A DNA stretch of 64,000 nucleotides from the NCBI RefSeq assembly GCF_964204865.1, contig NC_135263.1:932501-996500 (forward strand), given 5' to 3'. This document shows, in pieces, positions 1 to 11,589 of this stretch. The position numbers and the translations under genes are program-made. This DNA is from Styela clava. Its lineage: Eukaryota; Chordata; Ascidiacea; Stolidobranchia; Styelidae. The notes beneath the pieces were generated by a model that saw only the letters and a list, made by a program, of their open reading frames with translations, ran no database searches and had not been told where the DNA came from. Within the stretch, counting starts at the first letter, position 1. The number at the start of each line of letters is the position of its first letter.

Positions 1-142
1 TTGTTTAATGTCATTGGTATGAGGGACCGAGATCCAACACTTGAGAGGACGTGTGAGATTTTTTGTTGCTCGGGCAAAGTCATATGGAAGTGGGTAATCG
101 AAAATAATGATGCTAGATTTGCGTTTCTTACCTATAAATAAA
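1..142. other. possible exon at window edge, strand unresolved
   Basis: Both strands are open here. On plus, an open frame runs in from the window edge to a TAA at 139-141 overlapping an AATAAA-like polyadenylation signal. On minus, a pyrimidine/AT-rich stretch ending in TAG at about 143 could be a splice acceptor for an exon running off the edge. Neither translation is recognised. It is too short to choose a strand, and chance openness is quite possible. Confidence 0.2.
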
Positions 143-1190
143 ATACAATAACCGTATTTTTTGTTTTATCAGCTTTGTACGATAACACAATGCTTCTTAA
201 AGACTGTTGTTTCTTATAGCCGGTGCGCGTTTGAGCGATGCTCAAATATATGGACAATAAGTAGTACGGGTATGCAGTCAGTCACATCGGCGATTTGTTC
301 CTATGGGAACAAGGAGAAGAAAAATACTCTTCTCTCTCTTTTTCTGATAATAAAATGATCAACAACAACATGATAATAAACAATCTATAGGCCCATTTCC
401 CTCCAAAACCGATGCAACTTATGATTACGGTAAAAGTGCACAGGATGATGGTTAGGATTTTTTTCATTTACAACACAAACGACATTAATATGATGGATGA
501 GTTTGTCTTTCACTGCACAATTCTCGAAGCACACAAATTCGCAGGTCCGACGACAAGTCTTAAAATCGTGTACTTACTCGATTAGTACTATTGCCGGTAC
601 TAATCAAACACATGGGACTAATTTAATTATATATATATAAATCAGTATCATGTATATAAATTGTATCCCAATTAACTTAACTTTGTTTTTTGCCTCTTCC
701 ATGCAGCAACGCTAGGGGGCTCAAATGACCTTGGTCGCGCAAGTTTTCGACCTCACAGACACTACAAAACAAGGATCGTTTTACGATCAATTTTTCACTC
801 CAGTTGTCAAGGTTTCGTAACAATTATGATCCAAGATTGCAAGAACTTACGATTTTATTTCGTTTACGAGACAGTGGATATAAGCTAGAATGTATATTTT
901 TCAGACTTATAATATAGTTTCCGACCTTCTGTGCAGTCATCACGAACCGCAGTTCAGGAAACCCTGGGTTAATGTATTTCACTTGTTCTTCCTTCAGCTG
1001 TTTTCTTATCAACAAAACTATGAATCTCTTATTATATTACACATGTTAAACTCAAAAATACACCGTGATCGTTGAATTTTCATCAATCAAAGACGAAAGA
1101 GGTTTGTGTCAAGTTTAGTTTTTCCGACTTGTAAAATCAACAATAATCGAACACAAATAACGAGAAAGTGATAATTACACAGTTTATCTG

Positions 1191-1240
1191 GGGAAGAAAA
1201 GTCGCAGCAAAGCTGGTTATCGAGCAGCGACACCCGAGGT
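1191..1240 (-). repeat. fragment of a LINE 3' end (conserved hairpin block)
   Basis: The block containing TGGTTATCGAGCAGCGACAC matches the 3' untranslated region of the 5S-inserted LINE (36381-36422) and of the relic at 12830-13040. GTCGC and GCGAC arms flank an inner stem. Only this structural core is recognisable, so it is probably an old, mostly decayed copy or a related family. Confidence 0.5.
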
Positions 1241-1429
1241 TCAAATATGTAATTTAAGAAAAATTGAAATGTTGGAGTTTGGAATCTACTGTCTTTCAAC
1301 ACGACAGAGGTAACTCATGTTACCTGCTACAGGTACCGGTTCCTTACCAGCACAGAGTATCTTATATTTAAATGTATATCTCCGTCAAGAATCTAGCTAA
1401 ATTTTGCTGTTATTTTAAGATTGCGTAAA

Positions 1430-1645
1430 AAGTATTGCCCGATTCTGAATCAAGTTTACACTTTTGTGTGCTTGTTTTTTTGGAGGGTGCTTGTACGTTT
1501 TTTTCAAACTTTATTTGGAGTTATGCTCGCCTACCGTCAATTTTACGCGTGACAACGATGGGCCACCATACAGGTATATCGGCATTATGTTTGTCTGTTT
1601 ATTTTTTATGTTGTTTATGTCAGAAAACACTGAAGCAAATATGCT
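1430..1645 (+). repeat. dispersed repeat related to the insertion at 20118
   Basis: The segment reading TGCCCGATT, then GTGCTTGTACG, then AGTTATGCTCGCC matches, in inverted orientation and the same order, the sequence at about 20220-20350. A shorter trace (GGCGAGCAT) lies near 57703. It looks like the 3' region of a non-LTR element whose coding part is not in the window. Short open frames here are not convincing genes. Confidence 0.4.
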
Positions 1646-1830
1646 AATCAATAAAATAATATTGGAACAACCTCAGCGGTAAAGACTATTATGCTGTGAA
1701 CCCTTTATTTGGAAACGGCTAGCTAAACGAGAGAGGCTTGCAATATAATATTTCCTTGTCAGCTTTTCAATCCAATGCCCTATTTAGTCAACTATACACG
1801 ATAAGTATCATATTTTTTTACATACATCAA

Positions 1831-2165
1831 CGTGAGCTAAGCGTTAGGAATACGCTCGCCGCACCCCTGATTACCCTGCGTGGGTTCGACTTTCATGCGG
1901 CGATGGACGATAGCTATGTGCGAAATGATTGCTGCACTTTCATGTGTTTAAGGCAAGAATGGTCTTGTGTATACATCCCGTCTTCAATGTTGATATTTTC
2001 TACCTCCTGTGTTTTTGCTTTTACGAGACGAATAAACAAACATACATACCTCCGCGCCGCCGTTGGGTGTTTTCCACGAAATCGGTTACGGCCATGTCCC
2101 CGAAAACAAATAACCCGACATGAAATGGTAACCGGACCTTGTATGTAAATCCTAATCTTATGCAT
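1831..2165 (+). repeat. tRNA-like SINE candidate, copy 1
   Basis: It begins with a GCGTTAGGAATACGCTCGCC head, continues through a B-box-like GGGTTCGAC at 1882-1890, and ends with a conserved body and a GTAAATCCTAATCTTAT tail. Related copies occur at 2950-3140, 8590-8935 (reverse), 11128-11330, 11340-11580 (reverse), 57425-57550 (reverse) and 62270-62925. The shared order of blocks and the pol III box argue for a tRNA-derived SINE; assignment rests on eye alignment. Confidence 0.5.
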
Positions 2166-2591
2166 ACTACTGAGTGGAGACTATGGGGGGCTTACTCCGA
2201 TGACCATATATGGTCGCATAGAATAATTTCGTATATATTTTTTTGTAGCAATTCTTGTTTTCTGGTTGACGAATTTCTCTCTCCATCTATGTAACTGTCG
2301 GGATGAATATAGAAAAAAACACCAGCAGTGCACTGGGAAGAGTGTCCCTCACGCTTTACAAAATCTCACCCAGAATTTTTTCACATCCAAAATGGAAAAA
2401 TAAGTTCATGAAACTGCGTATAATGACTGTTAGTAAGTAAGATAAAGAAATAGTTATTACATAAAACACATGTAGCAAATATGCTAATTAGTAAAACAAC
2501 ATTGGCAAACAGAATGCGATTATGATTGAAATATACAAAATAAAACAACAATAGGGAGAAGAAAGTCAACTTTTGGTTGGATATTACGACC

Positions 2592-2846
2592 CAGGGGCGT
2601 AGCCAGAAATTTTCAAAGGGGGGTTCTGAATTTTTTTTTTTGCCAAGCTAGATCGAAACATCTAGCGAGTATGATTGAACGCTGGAATACGCGTGTTTCT
2701 AGTAGTCTTGGGGTCTAAAAAGCATTGCAAGCTACGGAAAATTGCTATCTATGATACAGAAAAATAATTTTATATTTTTTTACATTTCAAAAGAGGGGGG
2801 GGGGGAGTTTCGACTCGCAAAACCACCCCCCCTAGCTACACCACCG
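2592..2846. mobile_element. MITE with GGGGCGTAGCCAG-type ends
   Basis: The left end reads CAGGGGCGTAGCCAG and the right end, reversed, reads GGTGGTGTAGCTAG, followed inward on both sides by G-rich runs. About 255 bp and no coding capacity. The ends are diverged, so superfamily is uncertain and no clean target duplication was found. Confidence 0.5.
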
Positions 2847-2949
2847 TTACAAACCATGGCTTCTCGTGCATTCACTAAATCAGGTCCAGTGCAAAAACAG
2901 TTGTTTGCACATCGTGCTGGGAGTTATGAATACACATGCCATCACACCT

Positions 2950-3140
2950 CTGACTACCCAGTGCTGATTCGAATTCTGTAGGGAGTTATTATGATGTGCA
3001 AGGCGATTTTTAGGTGGTTTACGTATCCGCTGATCAGTTACGGCTTCCCCGAGACCGCGACAATCCATGCATTTGAAGTGAATAGCTGGCTAACTAATCG
3101 CATACCAAACACAGACTGGTAACCACATACCAGGCTGTGG
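2950..3140 (+). repeat. SINE-like repeat, copy 2 (partial)
   Basis: Contains GATTCGAATTCTG, GATCAGTTACGGCTTC and CTGGCTAACTAA in the same order as the copy at 62270-62925. The head is missing or decayed. Confidence 0.45.
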
Positions 3141-3199
3141 TTCGCCATTTGATTGAACTTTTTTTTTCTTGTGGAATAAATATGAAAAAAATCCTATTG

Positions 3200-4530
3200 T
3201 ACATAAAATTTGAAGAAAAAATATGGCCACTCCTAAATTAACATATCATACTGATTATAATATTAAAGGCTGAATATACAAAAGTTAATAGATGAAAAAA
3301 TATTGCAAAAAAATTATCTAATATTTTGAAGCAAAGGTTACTGTTAAAATACTCAATATTTAGAAATAATTTTCAAAGTCATGGTTCAGGATGATAAACT
3401 CTGAACATGGCACAATTCAAGCAGTCAATGAACTGAAAATTGATATTTGGTGCTTAAAGTAGGGAGAAAAAAAAAGTCCAGTCTAAAATTTCATAGCAAT
3501 GGGTTCCTATTAAAATTATATTTAAATTCAAAAATTATTTATCTATACATGAGATACAAGATGACGAAAGGAAACTCCTGAAGTATGCGCACCAAGATGT
3601 CGCATAACCTGAACCCTAACCTGGAACACAACCTGAGTTCAGGTTGTACGCCATGTTGGTGCACATACTTCAGGAGGTCCAATGAAGCAAAGGTATTTAA
3701 AACAATTTTGCTCGGAATGAGGATGCTATGCCCCTGTGCTACAGCTAATGCCGGTTACTAGAAAAAATTTATCTGGTGGTTTGAGCAGAGGCACCAAAAT
3801 TTGTCTGATAAAACAATCGTTCATATACAGATCTAATAAAATGATGATCAAACTGTCATGTTTCAAGATGAAAATGTTTAAAATGAATCCAATACTTTTT
3901 AAACAATTTTTTTAGAACAAGGCTGGATTAGAATTCAAGCATTTACAAATTTATATACAAAGTAATGAATAAACTTCAAAAAAGTTAATCTGTCATGTTC
4001 CGAGATGAAAATATTCGAAACGATCAATAATTTTACAGTTACGTTACAAACAAGGCACAATGCAAGTAAGTTGCCACTAACTCGGAACTTATATTTGATG
4101 CTTCAGGCAAAGGCAACCAAATGGTATTTGATTAAAGATGCTCTGAAAAATGCTTTGGACAAGATAGTTACATTCATTTTTATATATCTTCAACCAAATA
4201 ATAATGCAAAGGCCCAAAACATGCCAAGTATTTTTGAAAGTAATTAGGCTCTATGCTAGCAGTTACTGACATGGACTAGAATTTTATACTCTTCTATGCT
4301 TCTGGCTACAGATGCTTCATATTGGACTTTGCATAAGATGATCCTCAGCTAATGGTGAAGTTCTTATGGACTGGAATGAAATAATTTTTGGTTAGCAATA
4401 AGTAGAGTGCATTATGATGTCTAAGAGCGGGGCTACTCAATTGGAGCACCTGTTACTTTATTTTAGAACATTGGCACCAGTGTTCACTACTAGTGCACTC
4501 TTTTTCAAAAACAGCGAGATACTTTCGCAG
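3200..4530. other. no gene recognised
   Basis: AT-rich sequence downstream of the PRR11-like gene. Apart from the MITE at 3574-3679 I see no coding exon, RNA gene or clear repeat. Short open frames such as the one at 4005-4247 have no recognisable domain. Confidence 0.5.
3574..3679. mobile_element. palindromic MITE (TCCTGAAGTATG ends)
   Basis: Terminal inverted repeats of about 25 bp: left TCCTGAAGTATGCGCACCAA and right, when reversed, CTCCTGAAGTATGTGCACCA. The interior holds ACCTGAACCCTAACCTGG, also seen in the relatives at 5088-5319 and 6393-6630. No coding capacity. Confidence 0.65.
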
Positions 4531-4536
4531 TTTATT
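4531..4536 (-). promoter_or_regulatory. polyadenylation signal AATAAA of the PRR11-like gene
   Basis: AATAAA on the minus strand about 75 nt beyond the stop codon at 4611-4613. Position fits 3' end formation of the upstream gene. Confidence 0.5.
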
Positions 4537-4610
4537 TTCAGATCGTCATTTTTTCGTTTCGGAGGAAAACGACAAATTATGGGCGTGCAAGTATAATTTT
4601 AACAAATTAA

Positions 4611-7600
4611 CTATGTGTGGGTCATATTGTAAGCCTAGAAAATAGGCAACTTGATATCTGGTGAAGCCCTCCTAAATAAGCCGTATAATAGAAAATTACC
4701 CTAAATTTCCTCCGTAAAGCCCTTGCAAACTCAGGTGTAGGCCCTGTAGCCGTGGACCGATCTGGATTGCGTCGGATGATAGGAGTTCCACCCGGGCTAC
4801 GTTTCATTGTCGTCTTTCGAAGCGTCTGCATCAAAAACAAAATTACTATCACTATTTTTAGGTATCTGAGCCAATATTAGGAGTTTGATCCCTTGAACAT
4901 TCCTTACTATACCCTTTTCAATAGAACAGAATGTGTGCAGAAGTACCCATTGCAATAATAATACTACCGACAGATATACAGTAAAATTACTCCTTCAAAA
5001 CACGAGATCTACTCCTTAGGGAGGACAAGTTGTAAAATTACCCCCCCCCCCCTTTTCAATAGAGCAGGACGTGGCTAGTGCATTACAGGGTACTCCTGCA
5101 GTGTGCGAACAAAGATGTCAGGCATCGAAACGTAGTTCGTCTATCAGGTTGGGCTATAATTTTAATCCTATGTTTCTTATTTTAGTTCTATTACAAGTTT
5201 GAGGACTAGCCAAGTTACTCACGTAGTATTTGTACTTGAGATTATGGCCTAACCCTAACCTGGCACATATACTACGTTTCGATGTCTGCCATCTTGGTTC
5301 ACATATTACGGGAGTACCCATCATAGTGGTAATACAACACCTGGAAACAAGATAAAATTCCTTTTCAAAAGACACAAAATTTGTCCCCGGGAAAGACCAG
5401 TAATATTAAAATACGCTCACCCTCTTCAAAAGAACAGACTTCGGTGTCACCATATTTTCATTCTGACAGTTGCCAGATGTTTGATCAATGTTTCCCAATC
5501 TTTGCAGAGATACAGACGTTATGTCAGCTAAGGTGATGCGAGGCATGTTGGGCTTGTTAACAGGAACCTGTAAATAGAGGACGACAGGGGATGGACGTTA
5601 AAACAGGGGATGGTTTTTGCGAGAAGGGATATTTTGATGGTGTAGCCAATATTTTCGAAGGTGGACTCAAATATGCACCACGGCCTTTATACCAGCTAAT
5701 CTGCAGCGCAGCATGTTGACCCAAGTAATGGAAATCTCGGTACAGGATGACAGTTAAAAACAGTTAATTTTTAAAGAAGAAGGGTGCTTCTTTTTCCAAC
5801 GATTTTAGAAGTCAAAATTTCTGGGCTCAGGCCCCAGTACCAACACCAGAATTAGGATGTTGTAAACTGGATAGGGCAGGGGCGGGAAAGTTTTCAGACC
5901 AAAAACCAAAAATTTTTCTCACTTGGACTGGCTGGCTATGTAACTGTGACGTAAGTTCCATTTTATGAACAATATTTACAGTTGTGTTACAAAAGCAAAA
6001 GTGGAAAACAGTAAGCCTCATGCCAAAACTAAATTTATTCGCAATCTCAACAAATTCATTCAGCTATTTTTAAGCTAAAACATCAAAATAAGGTCAGGTA
6101 GCGGCAGCATCAGGCGGGCCAGAATAAATTACCAAACGGGCCGGATTTGGCCCGTGTGCCGTTGTTTACTCATCTCAGATCTAGGGAATGCTAAATATGA
6201 AAGATACTCATTTTTCCAAAAATAGTTCTAAATGAACCTTATTTTCTTTCTCATCAATATTTTTCTGTGGCTGAGTTTTCTTCAGTTTAACATTCAGAAT
6301 ATCGTCCAACGAAACGCAGAGAGATTTCTGAACAATATTGAGAAGAATAAAGACAAGGTAAATGAGTGATTGGCGGGATCATTCACAAAAATGGAAGCTC
6401 ACGTAGTATGTGCACCAAGATGGTGGACACCGGAACGTAGTATGTGTACCAGGTTGGGGTTAGGGCATAATTTCAGGTACAAATACTACGGGAGTCACTT
6501 GGCTAGTCCCCGAACTCGTAATAGAACTAAAATAAGGAAAATTAGAATAAAATTAAGGCCTGACTCTGACTTGGTTCACATATTACGTTCCAGTGTCCAC
6601 CATCTTACTGCATATACAACGGGAGCGCCCAAAAATGATCGCGCAACTAGAAGGAGGAAACAGTGGCAAATTTCAAAAGTAGCTCCTCATTAGGGTATAT
6701 TGTATACTGTATTTGGGTATTGTTCTTCAACCTGTAAGTGACCTATGACAAAGCCAGTTGTAGTGGTGGCTATTGAGAACTGCTGACAGGCAATTAACTT
6801 AACATGACTAAATACAGCAAGAATGTAAGTGAGAACACGTGGTTTTATCTAACCCAAAGGTGAAAGTCTCTTGCAACACCTAGTGGATATAAACCATATG
6901 TACGTGTGCCAATAAAGCATTTTGTACATCTACGGCCGTTACAGCATTGTTAAAATCGAATGTGTTCCATAGTAATAAATTATTGAAGCAATGCTCGAAT
7001 ACATGGGCACGAAATTGATGCCAAAACACAAATAGGTGAAATAATGGAACTCTGGAGTAGTAGTTCTCAAGCCGTGGGGGACGTAGACATTTTTTCGAGG
7101 GACGTGAAGCTGATTAAAAATAATTGTTAGATTCAATCTTGCCCGCCTTTTGCATATTTACATTTCTTTATTTTGAATAATTACGTTCCATCCAAGTATT
7201 TTCAATAAAACATGCTGTCGGTCTACTACCTGTTATTTGTAGCTTATTGTTAGCTAGTTATTTTTGAAGCGGGGTGCGAGACTTGACAAATTCTTAAAAG
7301 CGGGTACATCTTACATCACACACTCACCACTGCTCTGGAGACCCCGGCCCATGTTCAATTTAATATAATAAATAAGCTTGCCTCAGGCTCCAAAAAATCA
7401 GCATGATCGAAACATTAAACAAGATTGAGATATATAAAAATACCTGGGTTTCCTTTTTAACAGGTTTCTTTATTGCAGCTTGTGGAGGTTTCTTCTTTAA
7501 GAGAAAACAAGGCTGAAAGAGAAACAAGTAACTAGTTAACCCTTCTCCAATACCCAAAATTTTTTGAAACCAGTGAGACTTGGCCATAATTTGGGATAAT

Positions 7601-8545
7601 ATGTTATTTATAGGTTTATGTTGTGACTGAAGTATTTCTGCACAAAATGAAATCATTTTTAATCACACAGCCATTGATCTGAGTGTTCGAGATCAAAGTA
7701 AACGCTTAATGTTGTTTTCGTATTTTTTCTATATTACTACAAGAGTTAATTACGGCAACCCGCACTGCCACTACTGTACAGTTTTATTAGCTTAGAATTT
7801 GTGTATAAATAAGAGTCCTAGTATTAAAAAGACCCAAAGAATATTCGTAATACTGAGGCAAATGCAAATCAAAATTCCTTCTCAACAAGTACTTCCTCCC
7901 TAAGGAAGAAGACCTCACCGGTTGGATAACATCGCTCTAAACCAGAGGTGGGTTTCGAACCAGGGGCCACCAATTTTGACCATTCACACTGACGGGCCAT
8001 GTAAGTGTGACGTAAAAAGTTACATTTTATGAACAATATTTACAGTATTACAAAGCAAAGGTGGAAAACAATAAGTCTCGTGCCAAAACTAAATTTAACC
8101 GCGATCTCAACAAATTCCTTGAGTTATTTTTAGCTGAAACATCAATTTTGGTTGTGGCAGCATCAGGTGGGCCAGATTAAATTACCCAACGGACAGGATT
8201 TGGCCCACAGATGATCGTACTTTGCCCATGTCTGCTCTAAACGTTGCAAACTGATAAAATGGAACTCACTTTTGAAGCAGATGTTGAGATAGGCGGAGGA
8301 GGAGGTGGTGGGGGAGGAGGGGGTGGAATACGCAAAGGGGAAACCCCTCTCTTTTCCCCCATTGAAAAATTCTTCAATTCTCTGACGTTATTTTCTAGGT
8401 TATTCAGTTTCTTCATGATTTCATTCAATTCTTGTTTTGTAGAATTCAGTTGTTCACGGGTCGAGTTAAGATCATAACGCAGAGCTCGAGTTGAAAATAA
8501 AATCTCATTTGCATAGGAAAAAGGTGTTGAAATGTTGGGAAGTTT
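4611..8545 (-). CDS. PRR11: PRR11-like protein, five 3' exons
   Basis: Host gene read through introns. Exons: 8545-8270, 7494-7444, 5567-5421, 4825-4700 and 4634-4611 (stop TAG). All five have lengths divisible by three, lie in phase 0, and have AG acceptors and GT donors. The first exon encodes a heptad-like coiled coil (STREQLNSTKQELNEIMKKL) and then a run of about twelve prolines. Next come a lysine/proline-rich exon, then PRITLADITSVSL, then RSPGGTP and TPEFARALRRKF. The order coiled coil, polyproline, IT.xDL-like block, RSPGGTP and ALRRKF is that of vertebrate PRR11, a cell-cycle-linked protein. Upstream N-terminal exons were not found. The name rests on recalled family motifs, not a search. 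Introns carry four MITEs. Confidence 0.7.
5088..5319. mobile_element. MITE, GGGTACTCC ends, in a PRR11-like intron
   Basis: Left end GGGTACTCCTGCAGTGTGCG and right end, reversed, GGGTACTCCCGTAATATGTG; both run into (A)AAGATG. Interior shares CTAACCTGGCACATATACTA with the family. Non-coding, 232 bp. Confidence 0.7.
5876..6165. mobile_element. hAT-type MITE, older copy
   Basis: Shares over 200 bp of colinear sequence with the MITE at 7943-8234, including TTTTATGAACAATATTTACA, GCCAAAACTAAATTTA and GGGCCAGA..AAATTAC. Ends are less clear than in that copy and no target duplication was recognised. Confidence 0.55.
6393..6630. mobile_element. MITE, third copy of the GTATGTGCACCAAGATGG family
   Basis: Left GGAAGCTCACGTAGTATGTG; right reversed GGGCGCTCCCGTTGTATATG. 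Same interior as 5088-5319 (TTGGCTAGTC, GTAATAGAAC, TAAAATAAGG). The two longer copies lie in introns of the PRR11-like gene. Confidence 0.65.
7943..8234. mobile_element. hAT-type MITE with exact 8-bp target duplication
   Basis: Element of 292 bp starting CAGAGGTGGG and ending (reversed) CAGACATGGG. It is flanked by the identical octamer CTCTAAAC at 7935-7942 and 8235-8242, as expected for hAT insertions. It sits 35 bp past the donor of the polyproline exon of the PRR11-like gene. Non-coding; a related copy lies at 5876-6165. Confidence 0.8.
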
Positions 8546-8589
8546 CTGAAAGAAGAAAATATTCGAATTTACGCAGAGTAGATGAAAGC

Positions 8590-8935
8590 GGATAAGACGG
8601 TTTAATAATACCAAACCACAGTTTCTCAGGTTCAGATTGTTTGGTGGTTTGAAATGTATGAAATCAGAAAACTCCATATCTTAAAATAGGAGAGGAAAGG
8701 TGATAAGATAGAATTTTCATATTTATCTCAAGGAGAGGAAAGTTCATGTTAGGTATGGTAAGAGCTAACCAGTTATTATGCATGGACCTGATGGTCGTGG
8801 AAGACGATACTGACCAACCCAACAATGGCGAGGAGTCCAACAATCCTCTCGCACATTACTATATTACACGAGATTCTGACTTGCAAACCCAAGTGCGGCA
8901 AGCTTAGATAGCTAGTTTATTTCTTAGTAACACTT
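8590..8935 (-). repeat. SINE-like repeat, copy 3, reverse orientation
   Basis: Read on the minus strand it contains GGGTTTGCAAGTC, GTGCGAGAGGATTG, a TCAGTATCGTCTTCC block and a CTCTCCTTGAGATAAATATG tail, colinear with the copy at 62270-62925. A second tail-like piece (CCGTCTTATCCGCTTTC) extends the low-coordinate end. Confidence 0.5.
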
Positions 8936-8959
8936 AGCTTGATGAGCCATCCACCGAGT

Positions 8960-11120
8960 GTCATACACATGTTTTGAAGACACATATAGTACGGCACACT
9001 ATACAAATCGGGTGACATTGTCCCGTTTTAGAGAAACCCATTTTCCAGATTATCAAACACCCCTCCTTTGGGAGACGTCTGGACATTGTTGTCCCTCAAT
9101 ATCGGTAATAATACAGTATAATGAAGGTTGCGCAAAATACTACAAAAAAGCACAATCTAGTAACATTATCATTGAATTCCTTGGGGAAAAATCATCCGAT
9201 TTACAGAAAAAAATTTTTTTTTTACCGTAGCATTCGAGAGTTTTCAGCAAAAAACGGCAATTTTGATCATGTGACGGGCGCGATTAACTTAGATTATTAT
9301 TGAGACAAGCATGGTGTGATATGACGCATCTGACGCCCCTCGTTTGTGAGACACAGTGTTTGTTTTATTTAGCCAAAAGGAGGGAAATTCTTAGAATTTG
9401 GATGGTGTGCTGTACTGACATAAGGCTTTCAACTCAGAGATACATAGGGTAGGTATGTTACAAAAAAATTAAAGTTCATCCGATTTGAATAAAAACTGCA
9501 CCAGTGGATAGATCTATGTGAAAATAAGAAAACAATACCAAGTTTGCAAAAAACGGTCAAGAATTAACAGAGATATCGGCATTTAAGTACCGCCCGATAG
9601 GCCAATTTTTTCTATAAGGATTGTATTGCGCCGACTCAAAAACTGTGACCGCAAGAATGTCAGACCGATAAACAACAGAATGTATCTCGGTTATTTTTGA
9701 AGGTAATCGAAAAAAATAGGAACAAAAAGGTATTGTGAATAGAAAAACCTAATGCAAAAAAGTTTACAAATTCTTTTTAATGAAATTAGCTGCTTTCCAA
9801 TTAATTATGTACGAGAAAGTCTCTGAACTTTACATAACCTCTGGTCAGCAACGATCTTCCCACTACGCAAGTTCCCGCCTACGCGGCAATTAACTGATTT
9901 AGCGTTTTTCATATCCGACCTTATTGAACGATTAATTATCTTCAATATTCCTTAGCTCGTAAGATATTTACCGCGCTTAGTGAAACGCTAAACGAGAGAA
10001 ATCGCTGCGAGGGAAAGTGTCGCCGTTCAATCGATAACTGATGCGCGTTGACAAACGCGTGCTAAGATCATACTTCCTGTGCCTTGGATTAATTTGTACC
10101 GTTTCGTAAACGTATGCGAATTGACTTTTTTTAATAGGAACTTTGATGAATATGAAAAAAGAACACATATCAATCACTAATCTTTCGATGTGCGTCACAT
10201 CTAAGAAAAATTGGGATTATTTTAGGATTTTATTCTGGCAACGATCATTGAGGCCGTCGGAAGATCGTCGCAAATCAACCCTGGAGTTGTGCATATTAGT
10301 TTGACAGTGCCTCGTTGCGGGTAATAATTAACGATGTTCTGATTGAACAAACTTCATACAAATTGGTAAGTAGCAAGTTAGGAATGACATACATGCGTCC
10401 ATATATATTTTATTGGTGTCCATAGACAGTATCATTAATTTGCAGTACGTATGACTTTAGCGTAATTTTCAAAAGCCCCGAATGTTGGGAAATTTATACG
10501 CTAATGAAAAAATCCAAATACCAAATTATAGTTGTGTATTTTATCTAGGTTATGCCAAAATTTCATGGAATTCCAAACAACAGCAGGCAGTCCGTAGTCG
10601 TTTTTATGAGCGGTATTCTGACACGGCCTAACGGTACTTAGCAGACGTGGTGCGTACATTTTTTGGCGCGAAAAAGCGCGTTTTGTAACATTCCTACATA
10701 GGACAGTCCTGGAATCGGGGAAATGTCCTTCAGTAATAAGGTTAAAAAGTCAAAGTATAATATAGCTTACATTATAAAACCATAGAAAAATCCTTTTCAC
10801 AACAGGTTCAAGTGATACTTTGTTGGCGATGTGCAGATCTCCCTCGTGTGGTGACGAAATTGTATTAATATTGGTAACTTTGTCAAAATCCATCGGCCTG
10901 TCAAAAAATACCGTATTAATTAAGTATTAATTATCTAGAATTATTATTAAAAGTTTTCTTATTATATTCAGATTAATTAACTTTCATTATTATTCATACT
11001 GAACTGAAGTCCATACAATCAGTTCACAGCGCTAACGTTAACTTATTCGTTAAGAACACGATACTCAAAATCTCATCATTGGTCATCAAATGGAGAAGAA
11101 TAATTATCCTGCATACCGGT
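8960..11120. other. no gene recognised
   Basis: I see no convincing exon, RNA gene or complete repeat. The missing N-terminal exons of the PRR11-like gene might lie here, but no pair of splice sites with open frame was strong enough to call. Confidence 0.4.
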
Positions 11121-11127
11121 ATACTAC

Positions 11128-11330
11128 GCTCGTCACCGCACCTTCAGACTTCTGATTACCCTGCTCTGGTTTGTAGGTTCGAATCCCAGAATCCTGTGGG
11201 GATGATTATGTGCAAAAAAATCAACCTGTAAATACTTATTTTCGTAATTATCCCGCGAGAGCTCAAGACGAAAGCCGATAAGATGTCTAAATCCTGAAGT
11301 CTAGGCTACCGGTAGGTACCTCTCTTTAAG
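11128..11330 (+). repeat. SINE-like repeat, copy 4, with perfect B box
   Basis: Contains GGTTCGAATCC at 11176-11186, which matches the pol III B-box consensus exactly. The body upstream and downstream matches the other copies (CGCACCTTC, GGGGATGATTATGTGC). Confidence 0.6.
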
Positions 11331-11339
11331 TTTTGCAAT

Positions 11340-11580
11340 TAGGATAGGATTTACATATTTATCCCGGGGAAGAGGAAAGCCGATAAGACGGCTTATCCAT
11401 ACGGCGAACCACGGCCTCTCGTTCGGTTACCATTCCAGGTCGCGTATGGGATTAGTTTTACTGTATTGTTTGTTTTCGGAAGCATGGACTTGGTGGTGGA
11501 GGAAGCCGTAAACAGCCGTTACAAAATTAGGTTGACCCTACCGTTTTCGTTTTCTTCGATGATATCTTTTCCTTTTATAT
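11340..11580 (-). repeat. SINE-like repeat, copy 5, reverse orientation
   Basis: On the minus strand it reads GGTAACCGAACGAGAGGC, then CTTATCGGCTTTCCTCTTCC, then CCGGGATAAATATGTAAAT, the family tail. It faces copy 4 tail to tail. Confidence 0.55.
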
Positions 11581-11589
11581 TTATTACGA

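Noticed and set aside
1738-2148. 136-codon plus ORF
   Set aside because: Mostly translation of the SINE-like repeat at 1831-2165.
4005-4247. 80-codon plus ORF
   Set aside because: No recognisable domain and no flanking splice signals; expected by chance in an AT-rich stretch of this length.
8244-8477. glycine-rich plus-strand ORF
   Set aside because: Antisense of the polyproline exon of the PRR11-like gene, whose splice sites and neighbours fit the minus strand.
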